Below, in pieces: positions 62,807-64,000 of a stretch of 64,000 nucleotides of DNA (position 1 is the first letter of the stretch; each line of letters begins with the position of its first letter). Both the position numbers and the translations under genes were made by a program. The stretch lies in NCBI RefSeq assembly GCF_043641665.1, contig NC_092186.1:13272001-13336000 (forward strand), read 5' to 3'. Under the pieces are notes generated by a model. The model did not search any database, was not told where the DNA came from, and saw only the letters and a program-made list of their open reading frames with translations. This DNA comes from Enoplosus armatus. Lineage: Eukaryota > Chordata > Actinopteri > Centrarchiformes > Enoplosidae.

Positions 62807-63792
62807 TCTTCCAGAATTACAACCATGAAGCAAATATTTGGGATTGGGTACAATTGCACCACTGAATGTCAATAAAAATGTAACATGCATTTGATTCTGA
62901 TCTACTGATGCTGCTGTTGGATGGTGGAGAAACTTCTATCTTCCTTCAAGCTATTCCTGTTGGATTGACACCAAAGTTTGACATTTATAGTCGATGGTTT
63001 AGATAGCTGAAAAGACTTCTAGACAGACTGCTATCATTTTCCATTGAAAATATGCTGGAAAACTTCTGACATGGAGGCATGTTATCTATGTTGGCCAGTT
63101 ATCTGCAAGGAGAACCAAGATATATCACCAAACAAAATGACACAGGAATGCAACGTACATCCCTAATAGTTGACTCACAAAACTGTCTCACTAAAACCAC
63201 TCGGGTGGTTCCATTAAATAATCTTGCAGAATGATGAGGGGGAAACTGCTATAAAAGTGTTCCCAAGGTTAGAAACACATAAATGAAGCTTACAATTAAA
63301 ACAATACATCACACGTCATTAGCCTAAATGTTTTGGACATACTGTACTCTGGAAAAAACACAAGTAGACAAATGTTAAGTACATTGGCAGGGCAATACTG
63401 GAACTATGAGTCACCTCTCATGCAAGGAAATATTGGTTTAGACACTAATGTGGGACATGTAATGGACACATTTTGTAAGGGTAGATCAATATGGGCCTGC
63501 CTGAGTTCCTGTGGTTAAACAGATCTTAACATTGAACAAATTATCCTTTGGCTCCAGGAACACTTGTTGGAAGAACTAAGAAATATTCAGACAATAAGGC
63601 AACAATATGTCCCTTATGGGTATACATATCCAAACCCTGGATGTGAAAATATGCAGTCTGTGCACTGAGGGGTGAGGTTGGGGTAAAAATGTGTATATAC
63701 ATGTGTGTTATGTGTGTGTGTTGGCGGTGGGTTTAACTGTTCAAGAAATTGACCCAAGAAATCAGGTTGGAATGTCAGCTGCAAAAACATAC

Positions 63793-63883
63793 CTTCCACA
63801 TGACTACAGGTCTGCTTGTGAGCCAGATACATTTTCTGCATATCTTTGCAGCGATTAAAATATCTCCTGTCAAGGTGTGCCGA
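63793..63883 (-). CDS. Unrecognised candidate exon at right edge
   Basis: A minus-strand frame is open from the window edge to about 63620. A plausible exon lies between a TTTTTGATTGTGAG acceptor and a GTGGAAG/GTATGT donor, reading SAHLDRRYFNRCKDMQKMYL then AHKQTCSHVE. Codon choice and the strong donor look exon-like, but I recognise no family and a second frame is also open. It may be chance. It could belong to a gene continuing past the right edge. Confidence 0.25.
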
Positions 63884-64000
63884 CTCACAATCAAAAATAT
63901 ATAGCAACAGCAGTGAATAGTGGGGCTGACGGGTTAATGTCTTCCTCTTTGAGGGGGTGGAGAGCCTGGGATGTATGGAGGGATAGTATGGCCTCCTGGA

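Larger units (their letters stand above)
60381..63792. other. Region upstream of the chemokine gene
   Basis: Contains the chemokine promoter, a CT-rich tract to about 60680, a LINE remnant at 61308, and a DNA-transposon-like repeat at 62590. No gene is evident. Long frames such as 59825-60589 (+) simply run through the CT-rich tract. Confidence 0.55.

Overview
The window is vertebrate nuclear DNA, most likely from a ray-finned (teleost, percomorph-like) fish. All genes are split by short GT-AG introns, microsatellites are plentiful ((CA)n, (TG)n, (AT)n, (TATC)n), and several dispersed repeats resemble families common in teleost genomes. I see no bacterial, phage, CRISPR or operon-like content.

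Layout, left to right. (1) 1-19.2 kb, + strand: tropomyosin 4 (tpm4) from exon 2 onward; the long-isoform first exon lies off the left edge. It has an internal first exon for the short isoform and two alternative last exons (muscle type, then non-muscle type). (2) 19.5-20.5 kb, - strand: a divergent ribosomal protein eS27 gene (rps27l/rps27-like), tail-to-tail with tpm4. (3) 21.4-25.5 kb, +: rab8a, eight coding exons. (4) 30.2-33.2 kb, +: hsh2d, a haematopoietic SH2 adaptor. (5) 36.1-39.3 kb, +: tax1bp3, a single-PDZ protein. (6) 46.6-55.0 kb, +: a glutamate transporter, best called slc1a6 (EAAT4), eleven coding exons. (7) 58.1-60.4 kb, -: a four-exon CC chemokine with a TATA box. (8) Right edge: one weak, unrecognised exon candidate on the - strand. 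Remaining DNA is introns, UTRs and repeats.

The order tpm4-rab8a-hsh2d, with slc1a6 nearby, matches human 19p13.1. The rps27-like gene between tpm4 and rab8a mirrors the human 15q22 paralogous block (TPM1, LACTB, RPS27L, RAB8B), so the trio probably predates the vertebrate whole-genome duplications. The genes are not one pathway: they cover actin filaments, translation, vesicle traffic, immune signalling, PDZ scaffolding, glutamate uptake and chemotaxis.

I found no clearly new biological system. The observations most worth checking are the lost splice acceptor and fast divergence of the rps27-like gene, a GC-AG intron needed to assemble the chemokine, a frame-preserving alternative donor in hsh2d, five glycosylation sequons packed into one slc1a6 loop, and a piggyBac-type MITE with intact TTAA target sites. 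Exon boundaries were read by eye from splice signals, reading phase and family knowledge; no alignment or database search was run.
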